Assembly (NCBI GenBank): GCA_017548805.1
Contig: JAFYZE010000242.1
Location: forward strand, 1-6,751
Direction of reading: 5' to 3'
Source: Bacteroidales bacterium
GTDB lineage: Bacteria; Bacteroidota; Bacteroidia; Bacteroidales; UBA932
DNA: 6,751 bases
Each line of letters opens with the position of its first letter. Positions within the stretch are counted from its first letter, which is position 1. Below are positions 6,407 through 6,751 of the stretch, piece by piece. The translations under genes and the position numbers were made by a program. The notes under the pieces are model-generated. The model was not told the origin of the DNA, did no database searches, and saw nothing but the letters and a program-made list of their open reading frames with translations.

Positions 6407-6751
6407 TTAATATTTCTTTCTGGTATCAACGACACGCACAGCCTTGCCCTCGCTCTTCGGGAGGGAGTTCTTGGGAACCAGACGGACCTTCGGAGTGATG
6501 AGGATCTCGTCACGCAGCTGGCGGGTAATCTCCCGGCTGAGAGCCTGGAGCTTGCTGTAGTCATCGATGTAGAGGTCTTTCATCTCCACATCGACGGTCA
6601 TGGCGTCATTGCCGTCCACAGTCTCGAGGGTGATGAGGTAGTCGGAGGCAAGCTCCTGGAACTGCATCAGGATGGTCTCGATCTGGATCGGGAAGATGTT
6701 GACGCCCTTGAGGATGATCATGTCGTCGCTGCGGCCCTTCATGCGGTCGAG
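6407..6751 (-). CDS. paaK: Phenylacetate-CoA ligase, C-terminal end (5' part outside window)
   Basis: The frame enters from the right edge and ends at TAA (6409-6407), leaving the last 114 residues of a protein that is normally about 430 long. The fragment opens with LDRMKGRSDDMIILKGVNIF, the strongly conserved hinge and start of the C-terminal subdomain of the ANL-superfamily enzyme PaaK. It ends with LPKSEGKAVRVVDTRKKY, which carries the conserved lysine-containing segment near the end of the family (SEGKA.RV.D.R). PaaK activates phenylacetate or related arylacetates to their CoA thioesters with ATP in the cytoplasm. In anaerobic gut Bacteroidetes it may work in either direction together with 2-oxoacid:ferredoxin oxidoreductases acting on aromatic amino acids; that is inference. 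It lies directly upstream of the ACT gene. The ATG at 6742 is internal, not a start. Confidence 0.92.
   Translation of the reverse strand, partial: LDRMKGRSDDMIILKGVNIFPIQIETILMQFQELASDYLITLETVDGNDAMTVDVEMKDLYIDDYSKLQALSREITRQLRDEILITPKVRLVPKNSLPKSEGKAVRVVDTRKKY

Overview
The window looks like a chromosomal segment of a fairly GC-rich member of the Bacteroidales (Bacteroidetes). Three things suggest this. The one clear promoter element is TATATTTG, which fits the Bacteroidetes -7 consensus TAnnTTTG. Start codons lack obvious Shine-Dalgarno sequences. The proteins (a YqiK-like flotillin, secreted GH2 and CE6-GH51 enzymes, and an ACT protein next to phenylacetate-CoA ligase) match families typical of that phylum. 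The species cannot be named from the sequence.

Layout. Left block, + strand (2-984): the C-terminal 253 residues of a flotillin/SPFH protein, overlapped by 1 nt (TAATG) by a 73-residue XRE-type helix-turn-helix gene. Middle block (977-5900): two divergent secreted carbohydrate-active enzymes around a 67-bp promoter region. On the - strand is a GH2 enzyme of 601 residues with the catalytic glutamates and the NxK signature of beta-glucuronidases. On the + strand is a 1016-residue two-domain enzyme, an N-terminal CE6-type acetyl esterase joined directly to a GH51 alpha-L-arabinofuranosidase. Right block, - strand (5966-6751): a tandem ACT-domain protein downstream of the 3' end of a phenylacetate-CoA ligase gene (paaK).

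How the genes work together. The two secreted enzymes probably remove side groups (acetyl, arabinofuranosyl and possibly beta-glucuronosyl) from a plant polysaccharide in the periplasm or at the cell surface. Arabinoxylan or arabinogalactan are plausible targets, but this is inference. No SusC/SusD pair, transporter or sensor is in view, so the pair looks like an isolated two-gene carbohydrate locus between unrelated neighbours. The flotillin and XRE genes are probably co-transcribed. The ACT and paaK genes form a separate operon with a 12-nt gap.

Boundaries. A strong hairpin at 5910-5944 serves as a bidirectional terminator between the convergent CE6-GH51 and ACT genes. At the other side the XRE and GH2 genes overlap tail to tail by 8 bp. 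The only terminator-like hairpin for the left operon (1009-1052) lies inside the GH2 coding sequence, across its NxK codons. No tRNA, rRNA, CRISPR array, insertion sequence or prophage gene was seen. I found no clearly novel system; the most noteworthy items are the CE6-GH51 fusion, the embedded hairpin, and the compact divergent promoter.
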